A stretch of 64,000 nt of DNA from Gilvimarinus sp. 2_MG-2023 (GTDB taxonomy: Bacteria > Pseudomonadota > Gammaproteobacteria > Pseudomonadales > Cellvibrionaceae): the NCBI RefSeq assembly GCF_030547685.1, contig NZ_JAUOQM010000052.1, positions 61,222 through 125,221 of the forward strand, read 5' to 3'. The stretch's first letter is position 1. Each line of letters begins with the position of its first letter. Below, in pieces: positions 47,601 through 54,756 of the stretch. The notes beneath the pieces are model-generated. The model had not been told where the DNA came from. It was given only the letters and a program-made list of their open reading frames with translations, and ran no database searches. A program made the position numbers and the translations under genes.

Positions 47601-48263
47601 AGTATTGGTTTCATCAAACAGCGTTACCGCTACACCTAGAGTATCGTCTAGAAATGTATCAGAGGCAGAAAACTGGATTTTGTAGTTATCTTCTTCGCTG
47701 TAGTCGTTATACCGCCCTTGTAATGTTAGCGAGCGAACATCTTCGGCTTGGTCTAAGGGGCGGACGGTTACCAAATTGATGGAAGCGCCCAATGAGCCTT
47801 CATCGTGGTCCGCACTAGGGGTTTTGAAAACCTCAAGCTTGGAGAGTATGTCGGATGAGTAAGAACTTAAATCTACCGCTTGGCTGAAATCGGTCGAGGT
47901 CAATTGTTGACCGTTGAGCGAGATGTTGTTTTGGTTTGCAGATGCACCGCGCACAGTCACTTGGGCGCCTTCACCGTTGCGGGTAACAATCGACACACCG
48001 GTGACCCGGCCCAGCGCATCGGCGATGTTCTGGTCGGTGTTTTTACCCATATCTTCGGCGTTAATGGTATCCATTATTTGTTGGGCGTCGCGCTTGTCGT
48101 CTATCGACTGCTGCAATGCACCACGGATACCGGTTACGACAACCTCTTCCAGAATGTCGGTCTCGGCTGGGTTGGATGAATCTTGCGCAAATGTGTGAAT
48201 ACTGTGCGCTGCGAGCACGGCGGCTGTGAGCGCCGTTAACTTAAAGCGGTTATTAGTCGACAT
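44637..48263 (-). CDS. TonB-dependent receptor 2 (large, Xanthomonas/Caulobacter type)
   Basis: This receptor has about 1208 residues. The ATG at 48263 is chosen because GGAG lies nine bases before it; the signal peptide then reads MSTNNRFKLTALTAAVLAAH and ends at FAQ. TonB box EEVVVTG, plug (NIADALGRVTGVSIVTRNGEGAQVTVRG) and a long barrel ending in YRLGLRARF are present. It is much longer than receptor 1, mainly through large extracellular loops, which suits binding of long oligosaccharides. It is transcribed with the carbohydrate-binding lipoprotein and is divergent from the halogenase/SapC pair. Two operator copies lie in the shared promoter region. Agaro-oligosaccharide import is the likely function. 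Confidence 0.94.
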   Translation of the reverse strand: MSTNNRFKLTALTAAVLAAHSIHTFAQDSSNPAETDILEEVVVTGIRGALQQSIDDKRDAQQIMDTINAEDMGKNTDQNIADALGRVTGVSIVTRNGEGAQVTVRGASANQNNISLNGQQLTSTDFSQAVDLSSYSSDILSKLEVFKTPSADHDEGSLGASINLVTVRPLDQAEDVRSLTLQGRYNDYSEEDNYKIQFSASDTFLDDTLGVAVTLFDETNTWRRDQYRVEDFEASRTIDVARDQHGEIISGARGIQHTSTFFEQNTNTNDRTGGTLGIQWAPTDRTEVMFNGTYTAQEETRQLDAFKTRRANNNNFVEGLESISSNYRPAAPFTDPQQDWYTIDTDTNTFTKNINRFGIGDVLSSVGGDDKENASATLDFSHEFTDTFRAAAKIGYSKSTADSLPNAYAVMQNFVEVPVQVLWDAGENIQPTGYDCTSGKCNLVYGDSFIDLGDQIESTAEVPGYEDNIGYTGYNPADITSQNVGYLSEDEVHVTDELKNAQIDFDWDIDTLGVTTLEFGAKVTEREKFVDNQDFNFSSVTKTEAVFDEDGIPVVIPGGALRDVRAESVARDGLDYDDFMGSLGYYTGGANDWIPVDGLAAKNLVLDDENTVRTPDRTETRTTNIDTSALYLKANFSYFDDRLTGDIGVRYVETEIEATGFGGIDFWQHDETLQREFDLVHLRDLRDTSLPECRAPIFSDPTGDGLGYENKFQRVDGTGWDTSSGPDPSGWTAIPDQGPCHDPRYAAWADYQQNGGTDPEQELGWYTMWRYADVSTLRDGGFVQNGANPGVTYDPSVAIDGPDANAHEFVNTTNNELKSFASENSHSYDNILPSLNLNYAITDDLVGRFAISKTMTRPAIDNLRSGFSINESGYWAAGQNVGTFRQFNTKLEPLESKNIDVSLEWYFNDTGMISAAIFNKDMSNFTDTESALVYMTDLRELEGTVNPEDLVVDTWGTGDDSALGSCMPLRATADYGWQQGDPNRFSDDLRDLCGVYSASKLYNGKGASITGVELGYTQTYDFLPGYFLSGLGVQANYTYQDSEYDQQYSTFNPDELLPAYPVADTPEHTYNLTAFWEQDGHQFRVSYRGSSDSLMGTDTNTGLQGRTWNQGSLWNEGRDQVDLSATYSISENIDLTFQAINLTDAAFRSYFTNRELEVTRVNDPDSATGYSFVAVDEGNPLDGNATKSRTYAEYKTGITYRLGLRARF

Positions 48264-48422
48264 CGTGAACTTCTCCACTTGTGTGTATTATTTTTATGTC
48301 TACCGGACCTTATAAGGCCAGCGGTAAGAGCAGATAAAGAAACCGAATGTGGGGGAGGCCCCAGAGATTCGAAATTTCCATACCCTTATACTTATTCAGA
48401 GTCGCCGGATTGTCAATAGATA

Positions 48423-48434
48423 ATTGTCAACAAT
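48423..48434. promoter_or_regulatory. Operator candidate ATTGTCAACAAT, TonB receptor 2
   Basis: An exact match to ATTGTNNACAAT, 160 bp upstream of the receptor start. A further half site ATTGTCAAT lies a few bases to the left (48409). Confidence 0.6.
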
Positions 48435-48494
48435 ATGGGTTTTGGGCCAATGAGCTTTAGCGCTGTCTTAACAAGTTCGTTTTGTAATCGATAT

Positions 48495-48506
48495 AATGTT
48501 GACAAT
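48495..48506. promoter_or_regulatory. Operator candidate, halogenase (one mismatch)
   Basis: AATGTTGACAAT matches ATTGTNNACAAT except at position 2 and is the inverted counterpart of the site at 48423. It lies 161 bp upstream of the halogenase ATG. Confidence 0.5.
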
Positions 48507-48667
48507 TCTGAATATGTATGTAAGCTTTTTGCTATAGACCGCATTTTTCGTGCTTGCAACCAGTAGCGTTGAACGTAGAACAATAAATAATAAAATCACG
48601 AGCTATCTAATCCTTCGGGTAGGCTCCTTAATAGCAGGGGTAGCGTGATTATCATGGAGTGTAGTCT

Positions 48668-50215
48668 ATGGGGCACACAATTGCTGTAATCGTGATTGTT
48701 GGTGGGGGTACTGCCGGTTGGCTAACGGCGGGCTATCTGGCGGCGGAGCACCGGGAGCGGGTGGCGCAAGGAGATTTACGTATTGTTTTATGCGAATCTC
48801 CAAATATTCCCACGGTTGGCGTAGGTGAGGGCACATGGCCCACAATGCGTTCGACTTTGGCTAGGCTTGGTATTTCTGAAACCCAATTCATGGTTCGCTG
48901 TAATGCCACTTTTAAACAGGGGTCAAAATTCTCTGGCTGGCGCCACAATAACTCCTCTGAGCATTGTTATTACCATCCTTTTGCTTTTGCACCTGGTGCT
49001 GAAGACGGCTCATTAGCGTCATACTGCGCCCTAACCAACCAGTGGCAGGGTTTTTCGACACTATTTGGGGCTCAACAGAGTGTTTGTGAGGCACAGCTCG
49101 CGCCTAAAAATATAACTCACGCCGAGTTTGATGGGGCGTTAAACTATGGTTACCACCTCGATGTAACGGCATTTGGAGTGCTGCTGAGTGAGCACTGTCA
49201 GAGTGTTCTTGGGGTTGAGCATATTGTGGCCGACGTGCAAGAGGTGCTGCAAGATGAATGTGGCGCCATAACTGCGCTTCGTCTACCTGATAACCAAGAG
49301 CTAAAAGGCGATTTATTTGTTGATTGCACGGGATTTAAATCGCTATTGCTAGGTGATGCGCTTAGGGTCCCATTTCGTTCTGAGGCGCATTACTTGTTTA
49401 ACGACACCGCCTTAACCACTCATGTAAATTATCCCGCACCTGACTCAGAAATAGATTCTTGCACACACGCCAGGGCAACTTGCCACGGCTGGATTTGGGA
49501 TATTGGCCTGCCTCACAGACGAGGAGTTGGGCATGTGTTCTCGAGCGGCTACGCCGATGTAGAGCAAGTTGCCACTACGTTGGCCAATCATTTGGGCACC
49601 GATGAGGCAGGCCTGGATTTTAGGAAAATATCCTTTGCCCCGGGGCGTCGCGATCGGATTTGGCAGGCCAACTGCGTTGCTATTGGTTTGTCTGCTGGCT
49701 TTGTTGAACCCTTGGAGGCTTCGGCGTTGGTGATGATCGAGTTGTCGGCTATGGCGCTGGCTGAAGGGCTGCCGCGGCATACTTCACAGCTACCGATCAT
49801 TGCTAAGCGATTTAATGCGGCTTTTTTGTATCGCTGGGATCGTGTGATTGATTTTTTGAAGCTGCACTATGCGCTGTCAGAGCGCGACGATTCTCAGTAC
49901 TGGCGCGATCACCGTAAGACAACTAGTCTGCCCGAGTCTTTACAAGAGTTGCTGACGTTGTGGCGTTATCAAGCGCCGCGCAGTAGCGACTTTCCCATGG
50001 CGCGAGAAGTTTTTCAGTCGCTTAGCTATCAATACGTACTGTCGGGGCTTGGTTATAAGCCAGATCTTGGCCGCGAGCCAACGCCTGACTTAATTGAACG
50101 CGCGCAACATGCTATTGCTCATAACCAGCAAGTTACAAACCAACTCATTCACCAGCTGCCGGGCAATCGGGAGCTGATTAACAAAATACACCGCTATGGG
50201 TTATCAACTATTTAG
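48668..50215 (+). CDS. Tryptophan-halogenase-family flavoprotein
   Basis: This 515-residue protein has the FAD-binding GGGTAGW at about 12-18, the VGVGEGTWPT block and K83 in ATFKQGSKF, equivalent to the catalytic lysine of PrnA-type halogenases. The family motif W-x-W-x-I-P appears as WIWDIG at 275-280, with Gly for Pro. Members next to TonB receptors and SapC genes are common in polysaccharide-degrading gammaproteobacteria and have no known halogenation target. GGAG precedes the ATG. It is followed by SapC after 16 bp, in one operon, divergent from receptor 2. A role in modifying a surface or imported compound is possible but unproven. Confidence 0.9.
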   Translation: MGHTIAVIVIVGGGTAGWLTAGYLAAEHRERVAQGDLRIVLCESPNIPTVGVGEGTWPTMRSTLARLGISETQFMVRCNATFKQGSKFSGWRHNNSSEHCYYHPFAFAPGAEDGSLASYCALTNQWQGFSTLFGAQQSVCEAQLAPKNITHAEFDGALNYGYHLDVTAFGVLLSEHCQSVLGVEHIVADVQEVLQDECGAITALRLPDNQELKGDLFVDCTGFKSLLLGDALRVPFRSEAHYLFNDTALTTHVNYPAPDSEIDSCTHARATCHGWIWDIGLPHRRGVGHVFSSGYADVEQVATTLANHLGTDEAGLDFRKISFAPGRRDRIWQANCVAIGLSAGFVEPLEASALVMIELSAMALAEGLPRHTSQLPIIAKRFNAAFLYRWDRVIDFLKLHYALSERDDSQYWRDHRKTTSLPESLQELLTLWRYQAPRSSDFPMAREVFQSLSYQYVLSGLGYKPDLGREPTPDLIERAQHAIAHNQQVTNQLIHQLPGNRELINKIHRYGLSTI

Positions 50216-50231
50216 TCGTTAGGAACTTGGT

Positions 50232-50954
50232 ATGCGTCACGCAACAGAAATTCTAGACAGTAAGAAGCATCAACATCTGCATATTATAAATAACCGGTGG
50301 TCTGACGCCTGTTATCAAGCTGACAACGTTAACGTCGTTATGAGTGAGTTGCAGAACTTGGTTCATGATTACCCCATATTTATTGCCAAAAATCCCAATA
50401 CCGGCCAGTTTCAATTGCGTGCATTGCTTGGCTTAAAGGGGGGGGTGAACCTTTATGTTAAAGATGGTCAGTGGCGAGCACATTGTTTTCCTCTGGATAT
50501 TTTAAGTCGTCCGTTTCGCCTATTTATGCCTGAGTCGGATAATATGGAAACAGGTGCGATTGCCATTGATCCGGGCAGTGCGCTCATAAGTGAGAACGAA
50601 GGTGAGCCGCTGTTTCAAGCCGATGGTTCTGCCAGTGCGCGGTTGCAACGCATCAACCAAATTTTCTCGGCACTGGTGAATGGCCAACAACAGAGTGCTG
50701 AGTTTTTACAGCGGCTACATCAGTTGGGCCTTATTGAGCCGGTGAGTATTAACTTAACGCTAAAAAATCTTCCAAATGCGGCCATTGATGGGCTTTATGG
50801 TATCAACGAAGACAAGCTTAGCGCACTACCCAGTGAGGCATTAATTGAGTGCCATAAAAATGGTGACTTATATGCGGTGCACCTGATGCTTAGCTCTAGC
50901 GTGCATATTGAAAAACTCGCTCGATGGTACGAAGAGCAAGAGTCTGATCTATAG
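50232..50954 (+). CDS. SapC family protein
   Basis: This 240-residue protein matches the SapC family (PF07277), named from a Campylobacter surface-layer secretion locus. It has YPIFIAKNPNTGQFQLRALLGL, WRAHCFPLDILSRPFRLF and a C-terminal helical part with LPSEALIECHKNGDLYAVHLMLSS. No signal peptide or membrane helix is visible. AGGAA precedes the ATG. It is coupled to the halogenase, a pairing typical of TonB-receptor loci. Its biochemical function is unknown. A weak hairpin (CAGGT/ACCTG, 50957-50970) follows the stop. Confidence 0.88.
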   Translation: MRHATEILDSKKHQHLHIINNRWSDACYQADNVNVVMSELQNLVHDYPIFIAKNPNTGQFQLRALLGLKGGVNLYVKDGQWRAHCFPLDILSRPFRLFMPESDNMETGAIAIDPGSALISENEGEPLFQADGSASARLQRINQIFSALVNGQQQSAEFLQRLHQLGLIEPVSINLTLKNLPNAAIDGLYGINEDKLSALPSEALIECHKNGDLYAVHLMLSSSVHIEKLARWYEEQESDL

Positions 50955-51086
50955 TTCAGGTGAGGACCTGTTGAATTATTAACATTAGGGTGAGTAAAGA
51001 TGCCTTGAGGGCAAAGACGGAGATAGTTTGTAGAGGCTAATCATAAAAGTTCCTATAGATCAGCGTACCGCTGTAGAGGTGGAGTG

Positions 51087-51764
51087 ATGAGTGTGAAAAA
51101 ATCAGCTTTTTGTCATACCCGGGCTTTGATTTTTTGTATGGTTTGGGCAGCATCGGCGTCGTTTGCGCAAAGTGACGAAGAGCTTAATCCTAATATCTTT
51201 TACCTTGATCAGGGACATGGTGTTGTTCCATGGGAGCTAAGCCTGCAGTTCGGTCAGGTGTTATTGGAGAATAAAACCGGTGCCACGGTAAAAAATAGTT
51301 TAGTGGCAAAGCCCGCTAAACGCGATAAAGACGGTGATGCCGTGCGTTTAACCTGGAACAAAAAGAAGGTGCTAAACGAGTGGGGTGACCAAAACGAAGC
51401 GGTCTCTACCCTGAGCTTAATCAACAAGGAAGGTTTCATTGACTTGGCTGAAATTAGAGATCAGGCGGCACTGGTGATAGATTTAAAGGTGCTAGAGCGG
51501 CCCAATGATCATGTGACTATTTCGCTGGAGAGTAACTGGGACTGGAAGAGCCGGGCATCCATCCCATTAAAAAACGTATTGCGCAAGTTGCCGAAAAAAG
51601 AGTGGGTGAGTCTACCTCTGCCTTTGCAGTGTTTTAAAGGCGGGGATATTGACTTCACCAAGCTCACCTCTATGATGTTGTTGCATACTGACGGTAACCT
51701 AGAGCTGGAAATATCCGGCGCTCGGCTGGCGGCGTTTCCGCCCGAGCAGGTGACCTGTAACTAA
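51087..51764 (+). CDS. Secreted stand-alone ExoP-C-like galactose-binding domain protein
   Basis: This 225-residue protein has a signal peptide ending SASFAQ. The rest resembles the C-terminal galactose-binding-like domain of ExoP-type GH3 glucanases: AVRLTWNKKKV, EAVSTLSLINKEGFIDLAEIRD, ALVIDLKVLERP, KKEWVSLPLPLQCFKGGDIDFTKLTS and LELEISGARLAAF. Here the domain occurs without the hydrolase. The ATG at 51087 has AGAGG seven bases upstream. It is 130 bp after SapC on the same strand. A periplasmic or secreted carbohydrate-binding accessory role is inferred. Confidence in the fold is moderate. Confidence 0.65.
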   Translation: MSVKKSAFCHTRALIFCMVWAASASFAQSDEELNPNIFYLDQGHGVVPWELSLQFGQVLLENKTGATVKNSLVAKPAKRDKDGDAVRLTWNKKKVLNEWGDQNEAVSTLSLINKEGFIDLAEIRDQAALVIDLKVLERPNDHVTISLESNWDWKSRASIPLKNVLRKLPKKEWVSLPLPLQCFKGGDIDFTKLTSMMLLHTDGNLELEISGARLAAFPPEQVTCN

Positions 51765-51993
51765 CAAAAAACGACGATAAATAATGCGCAAATTGTTACC
51801 TTTCATTGTATTTGGCAAAGGACATAAAACCCGAAGCAGTATCACTATGCCAATCCGTGGGTCGTGTAAATAGTTTATCGCTTATATGGTCTGGTGGCTT
51901 AGGTAAGAACTTTTATTGTCGGTGGGAATATCCATGTGCTGGTGCCGACCTTGATAAACTTCACACCCGTGAAGGGGTAATGCTATTAAAAAG

Positions 51994-52013
51994 ACCCCGC
52001 CCGTAGGCGGGGT
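51994..52013 (-). terminator. Rho-independent terminator after GH50 number 3
   Basis: An 8-bp stem ACCCCGCC/GGCGGGGT with a 4-nt loop is followed on the minus strand by CTTTTTAAT, 14 bases past the GH50 stop. The 263-bp gap to the left holds nothing else that I can support. Confidence 0.85.
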
Positions 52014-52027
52014 AAAGAGTCCATGCA

Positions 52028-54346
52028 TTATTTGCCGTAGCGTTTTGGGTAGATGTTGTAGTTGATGTCTTTGGCAGCTTTGATCATCTCCGGGTAGGGG
52101 ATGTCGGTTACCGTGACAAAACCAATATTGGCGTTTTCACCATCAAAAGCTCGGCCGGTGACTGGCTCATCCACATACTGAAACCAGTGTGCGCCTACCA
52201 TATAGTCTTTTTCGAGTACGCTTTCCATATAGGCTTTATACATACGTGCACGGTCTTTTTGGCTGGCGGCGCTAACAATCCCCGGGTGGAAGTTGTCGGA
52301 GTCGGTTGTGGCGCCGATGTGGAACTCGCCAATGACAACGGGCAAGTCGATGTCTTCTAAAAAGTCCCACTGATGGGTTTGCATACCCTCTTCATAAATA
52401 TTAAAGCTGAGTACGTCGGTGTATTTCACCGAGGCTTTAATAATTTCATCGGGCATACCCCAGTTGGCCATACGTGCGCCCATGTATAGGTGATGGGGCA
52501 AGTACGCTTTAAGAGTGCCGTGTACTACTTTAAAGTACTGCTCGCCCAGCGCTTCTAACAGCGTCGATAAATCGGCCACTTGCGCGTCCGAGTGCTGCTC
52601 GGTGTTGGCATTTTGGGCAAATTCGCTCCAATTGCTAAAGTCGGTATTCCAGGCGTGGTTTAATGCCTTAATGCTTGAATATTGCGCTTGTAAGCGTTCG
52701 GTAAACGCTTGCTTGGCCGGGCTTTGGGCGGCGTCTTTGCTTAGGGCGTCGAGAATCACACCATAGCGTTCTTCGATACTGCCTTCGCGCTCCCCCCAGC
52801 TTTTTTCGTTGTCGATAAAAATACCCACACACCAGGGCGATGCCTGCACATCTTTGGCAATGACTTCGATGGTGGCGCGGGCGCGATCGGCAAATACCGG
52901 GTCAAAAAAGTCGGGCATTAAGCCCCAGTGGTTGGTGTGGCCCGATAGCGTTTGATAGTCGCCAATAATCCAGCCGTTGGCAAAGTAGGGTACTTGTTGG
53001 TTAGGGTAAAACGCCGGATCCACCCAGTTGCCAAACGAGGTAAAGCCCCAGCTGTTCATGCGATCGAGGGTCACCTCTTCCCATTTTTTCACATAGGACT
53101 CGGGCGCGGTTTCGCCGTAGCGGCGCTCTAGGTTGGCACGGTAAAAGCTGTAGGTTTCACCGTGGGGCACTGGCCCTTTATGAGTCGAGCGGCGGTAACT
53201 GTAGTGATCGGCCAGCGGGTCGTCGTAGCCGGGTAGCCATTCAAACATATCGTGGCGGGTCTCGTTAATCACATAGCGACTTTCGCGAACCTCGTCCGAG
53301 ACGTTAATAATACCCATGGAATCTTCTGGGGTGACTTCATCGGCGTGTACCACGCGCACCGAAGGATCTTTAAAGTCCACGCCGGTCAGGGTGGTGAGGT
53401 TGGACATGCGCACATTGGCGGGGCCATGGGAGAAAAACAAATTTCCCTCTGGGTCTACCATCCACCACTTGCCATCGATTTTTTCGGTGCGGAAGTAGCC
53501 GGTTGCCTCAAGCTTGGGGCCATCTTTGTAGCCGCCAAAGCGCGATCGGTCTGTGGGCCCTGGCTGCTCGGCTAGCTGTTTGAGCTCGCGCTCGGCAATG
53601 GCTTTAAGCTCGGCCTCGGATTCAACTTTAAGGGGCGAGTCTTTTTTGGCCGCCTGACCGAAGCGATCCACCAGGTTGGCGGCCCAGTCGGCACCCGCGT
53701 CTGGGTTAGGACGCAGGACAATATCCCCGATCTCGAGTGTACGATCTTGTAATACGCCAATAGTATAAACCGAGATTTTGCTGATCTGGCTCATGTCCAA
53801 AGTTTGATGCCAAGAGCGCCACACCATTTTCATCTCGTCGGTGGGCCAGGGCATGGGATTGCCCCACATGCCTTTATCAGTGGCGGCTTTCTCACCCGCA
53901 AGAGGGAAAAACACCTTGCCTTGATACCCTTTGGGGATGCTCAGCTCGCGTGTCTGGCTGCTACCGTTGGCGTCGGACAGCTTGACGTAAAAATGCGTCG
54001 ATACCGGTGACAGATTGTTTACCTCGAAGGCTAGATTGTAGTCATCGAGGTGTGATAAGTCCCAGGGCGTAGCTGGTTCTATGGTAAGTGCCGGAGTGTG
54101 TACCGAGGCGGGAAAGCGTACATTAAGCGTTGTACCAGAGGTAGGCTTGAGCTCTGCTTGCTTTGTTGTGAGCCAGCCCTGCTGTTGGGCGCGGCTGATA
54201 TCCACTAGGGTTGCTGGCAGTTGTCGCGGCGCGAGCTGCTCGTTTGCCTGCTGTTTGGGGTCGGATGTGCTGCCATTGTGATTGCTACAGGCGCTGCCGA
54301 GAGCCGCACTTATGGCAATAGCCAGAACTAAAGGCTTTAAGGTCAT
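52028..54346 (-). CDS. GH50 beta-agarase lipoprotein (number 3)
   Basis: This 772-residue GH50 enzyme has a signal with lipobox LGSAC, so it is lipid-anchored. After a polar linker and beta-sandwich domain (about 50-220) the barrel has DGPKLEATGYFRTEKIDGKW and MVDPEGNLFFSHG. E514 in IFIDNEKSWG is the likely acid/base and E674 in VIGEFHIG the nucleophile. It is closely related to GH50 number 2. AAGGAAA precedes the ATG, and a perfect ATTGTATACAAT lies 73 bp upstream of it. It is probably monocistronic, with its own terminator. Confidence 0.94.
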   Translation of the reverse strand: MTLKPLVLAIAISAALGSACSNHNGSTSDPKQQANEQLAPRQLPATLVDISRAQQQGWLTTKQAELKPTSGTTLNVRFPASVHTPALTIEPATPWDLSHLDDYNLAFEVNNLSPVSTHFYVKLSDANGSSQTRELSIPKGYQGKVFFPLAGEKAATDKGMWGNPMPWPTDEMKMVWRSWHQTLDMSQISKISVYTIGVLQDRTLEIGDIVLRPNPDAGADWAANLVDRFGQAAKKDSPLKVESEAELKAIAERELKQLAEQPGPTDRSRFGGYKDGPKLEATGYFRTEKIDGKWWMVDPEGNLFFSHGPANVRMSNLTTLTGVDFKDPSVRVVHADEVTPEDSMGIINVSDEVRESRYVINETRHDMFEWLPGYDDPLADHYSYRRSTHKGPVPHGETYSFYRANLERRYGETAPESYVKKWEEVTLDRMNSWGFTSFGNWVDPAFYPNQQVPYFANGWIIGDYQTLSGHTNHWGLMPDFFDPVFADRARATIEVIAKDVQASPWCVGIFIDNEKSWGEREGSIEERYGVILDALSKDAAQSPAKQAFTERLQAQYSSIKALNHAWNTDFSNWSEFAQNANTEQHSDAQVADLSTLLEALGEQYFKVVHGTLKAYLPHHLYMGARMANWGMPDEIIKASVKYTDVLSFNIYEEGMQTHQWDFLEDIDLPVVIGEFHIGATTDSDNFHPGIVSAASQKDRARMYKAYMESVLEKDYMVGAHWFQYVDEPVTGRAFDGENANIGFVTVTDIPYPEMIKAAKDINYNIYPKRYGK

Positions 54347-54418
54347 TTTTATTTCCTTTCTGGGCGATAAGTTGATAATTGCTTGCCGTTATACTAGATA
54401 AAATATCAAATAATGTAA

Positions 54419-54430
54419 ATTGTATACAAT
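54419..54430. promoter_or_regulatory. Operator candidate ATTGTATACAAT, GH50 number 3
   Basis: An exact, perfectly palindromic match, identical to the site at the chemoreceptor (7607-7618). It lies 73 bp upstream of the GH50 ATG, with AT-rich promoter-like sequence between. Confidence 0.65.
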
Positions 54431-54716
54431 GTGTTATTGGTGGTAGTCAAACACAAATTAACAATATTTAACAGCTTGTATGCGGATATTTTGCAGGCTG
54501 TTTTGCGCAAGGAAGCACGGCGGTATGGCGAAAAGGTGCCTGATAGCCATTGTGGGTGTATTGATGTTAGAGACGGATTGCCAGCGTTTGCAACTGCAAA
54601 AGGCCGTTGGGTTACACACTAAAGTTGCTCTTGGCGAGATGTAAAATGTGGCAATTTCCCGGTAGAAAATTCTCTTATAGGTCTTTTCTGAAACGTTTGC
54701 GGCGGGCTATGAAGGG

Positions 54717-54747
54717 ACCCAGCGCGACTTGATAAGTCGCACTGGGT
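54717..54747 (-). terminator. Hairpin after the GH16 agarase gene
   Basis: A 14-bp stem with one mismatch (ACCCAGCGCGACTT against its partner, 3-nt loop) begins 10 bases past the GH16 stop. On the minus strand it is followed by CCCTTC, so the T-run is poor. Confidence 0.6.
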
Positions 54748-54756
54748 TTAAAGATC

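Larger units (their letters stand above)
48264..48667. other. Divergent regulatory region of TonB receptor 2 and halogenase
   Basis: No gene is supported in these 404 bases. They hold two operator-like palindromes in inverted relation (48423-48434 and 48495-48506), centred 72 bp apart, one nearer each divergent gene. This spacing would allow looping or separate control of each direction. Confidence 0.65.
54347..54756. other. Intergenic region: GH50 promoter and GH16 3' end
   Basis: No gene is supported in these 410 bases. The left side has the operator at 54419-54430 and AT-rich promoter-like sequence. The right end has the hairpin after the GH16 gene. The short plus-strand frame at 54431-54622 lacks a ribosome site and recognisable features. 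Confidence 0.7.

Noticed and set aside
48668..50215. Halogenase as part of an antibiotic biosynthesis cluster
   Set aside because: No NRPS, PKS or tailoring genes are nearby; the SapC/TonB receptor context is typical of glycan loci.
51806..52006. 66-codon frame between the ExoP-C-like gene and GH50 number 3
   Set aside because: It runs into the GH50 terminator and has no recognisable sequence.
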